Positions 5,495 to 6,012 of a DNA stretch of 6,012 bases are shown one piece after another. A model generated the notes under the pieces. That model had not been told where the DNA came from and searched no databases. It worked only from the letters and a program-made list of their open reading frames with translations. Source of the DNA: a bacterium (GTDB taxonomy: Bacteria; Hydrothermota; UBA3072; B12-G15); contig QNDZ01000104.1 of the NCBI GenBank assembly GCA_003646055.1, positions 1-6,012 on the forward strand. Direction: 5' to 3'. Numbering within the stretch: the stretch's first letter is position 1; each line of letters begins with the position of its first letter. Position numbers and translations under genes: made by a program.

Positions 5495-5523
5495 TACTTA
5501 CCTCCATCTTCAAAGGTTAGCAT
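5494..5523 (-). promoter_or_regulatory. Possible 9-codon leader ORF overlapping the start of the 287-aa gene
   Basis: In the leader behind the promoter, ATG at 5523-5521 follows AAAGGAAAG and encodes MLTFEDGGK. Its TAA shares one base with the ATG of the 287-aa gene (TAATG). The GGAGGT ribosome site of that gene (5505-5500) lies inside this mini-ORF. The arrangement would allow coupled translation, but so short an ORF may arise by chance. Confidence 0.3.
5500..5505 (-). promoter_or_regulatory. Ribosome binding site deciding the start of the 287-aa gene
   Basis: GGAGGT on the - strand lies 5 nt before the ATG at 5494-5492. This fixes the start despite the atypically short hydrophobic N-terminus of the product. 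Confidence 0.75.
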
Positions 5524-5576
5524 ACTTTCCTTTATCTCTCCACAAGAGTGAATACTGAAATCATTATTTCTATGTA

Positions 5577-5603
5577 AGTATAATAAACTGGTTTTCTTGT
5601 CAA
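5577..5603 (-). promoter_or_regulatory. Sigma-70-type promoter for the two-gene accessory unit
   Basis: On the - strand -35 TTGACA (5603-5598) and -10 TATACT (5582-5577, 5 of 6) are separated by 15 bp, which is shorter than the usual 16-18. Transcription would begin near 5570 and leave about 75 nt of leader before the ATG at 5494. The -35 is identical to that of the tRNA promoter at 4094-4099, which supports a shared housekeeping consensus. Confidence 0.6.
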
Positions 5604-5725
5604 CCCCTTTTCCATCCAAGGGTAAGGACTGCTTCCACGGGAAAAATCCTCTTTTCCGCGTCCCACTCTATCCTCACTGAATCCCCTCCTACAACCCTCC
5701 CACCTCCATAAATAACCGGGGTCAG
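5600..5725 (-). pseudogene. Protein-like fragment without a start codon (41 codons)
   Basis: Between a TGA upstream and a TGA at 5602-5600, one - strand frame reads 41 residues including VIYGGGRVVGGDSVRIEWDA and ending TLGWKRG, with a beta-rich, protein-like composition. It has no ATG, and only unsupported CTG or GTG codons could start it. The block is richer in G on this strand than its surroundings. A different frame gives an 83-codon ORF (5783-5532) that is Arg/Gly/Trp-heavy and less protein-like. A decayed gene remnant is possible, and so is chance. Its stop lies inside the -35 of the promoter at 5577-5603. Confidence 0.25.
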
Positions 5726-6012
5726 TCATTAACAGGTAACATTTGTCTCTCTGGATATTTTCTTCTATCTTTTTAAATTGCAACTGGTTATGTAATAGGC
5801 AGGGTTAATCTGATGCAAATTAAAAAATCAAACTCTGAAAAGCAGAATTTAACTGTTTTGTCTGCATGTTTTTTATTTTGTTTATAACAATCTGACATTG
5901 AAATGATTAGATTGAATGTATGTGGAAAACCATAAGGAACAATGTTGAGCGAATGAAAAAATGAATATGTGGGTAACATATCAACTTCCCAATAAGTGTT
6001 TAAATATCAAAA
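5726..6012. other. AT-rich stretch with no supported gene
   Basis: About 290 bases of AT-rich DNA. I see no coding frame with a credible start and composition, no tRNA and no clear repeat. The 63-codon - strand frame at 5979-5788 lacks a ribosome site and has an implausible composition. It may hold the regulatory region of a gene beyond the right edge. Confidence 0.5.

Noticed and set aside
5532..5783. 83-codon - strand ORF
   Set aside because: It has no good ribosome site, its composition is rich in Arg, Gly and Trp, and it runs through the TTGACA promoter. Another frame in the same block looks more protein-like.
5826..5835. A 10-base match (reverse strand AGAGTTTGAT) to the start of 16S rRNA
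   Set aside because: The following bases do not continue as 16S rRNA, so it is a chance match.
5788..5979. 63-codon - strand ORF
   Set aside because: It sits in AT-rich DNA with no ribosome site and its product is Phe/Ile/Cys-rich with no plausible fold.
1..6012. CRISPR array, insertion sequence or integrase
   Set aside because: No regularly spaced direct repeats, terminal inverted repeats or transposase/integrase motifs were found, even though two tRNA genes could serve as integration targets.

Overview
The window is bacterial. It carries ribosomal protein S20, a RodA-type cell-wall polymerase, two tRNA genes with encoded CCA ends, Shine-Dalgarno sites and two TTGACA-type promoters. The right third encodes proteins resembling outer-membrane beta-barrels plus a fragment resembling an FG-GAP/VCBS repeat, which suggests a diderm. 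GC-rich tRNA stems in otherwise AT-rich DNA hint at a thermophile. The style recalls uncultured lineages such as WOR-3/Stahlbacteria or Hydrothermae, but this placement is only a guess.

Left block (1-2314, + strand): three tightly overlapping genes. They are an O6-alkylguanine-DNA alkyltransferase (ogt), a SEDS glycosyltransferase (rodA) and a ComF-family phosphoribosyltransferase. The end of an earlier gene may overlap the ogt start.

Middle block (2283-4099, - strand): one apparent transcription unit in the order promoter, tRNA-Glu(CTC), tRNA-Gln(CTG), pyruvoyl-dependent arginine decarboxylase (pdaD), agmatinase (speB), rpsT. PdaD and SpeB form a two-step route from arginine through agmatine to putrescine and urea. 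All junctions are very short or overlapping. pdaD starts 8 nt after the CCA end of tRNA-Gln. The convergent 3' ends of comF and rpsT overlap by 32 bp, and each stop codon lies in one arm of a perfect 9-bp inverted repeat.

Right block (4126-6012, - strand): AT-rich accessory DNA. A promoter at 5577-5603 and a strong ribosome binding site precede a 287-codon gene that joins an Asp-rich calcium-loop segment to a beta-barrel-like region. Its stop overlaps (ATGA) the start of a second small barrel-like gene. That second gene is split in two frames exactly at an A AAA AAA heptamer followed by UAG. This could be a -1 programmed frameshift or slippage site, or a decayed gene. The 290 or so bases at the far right hold no gene I can support.
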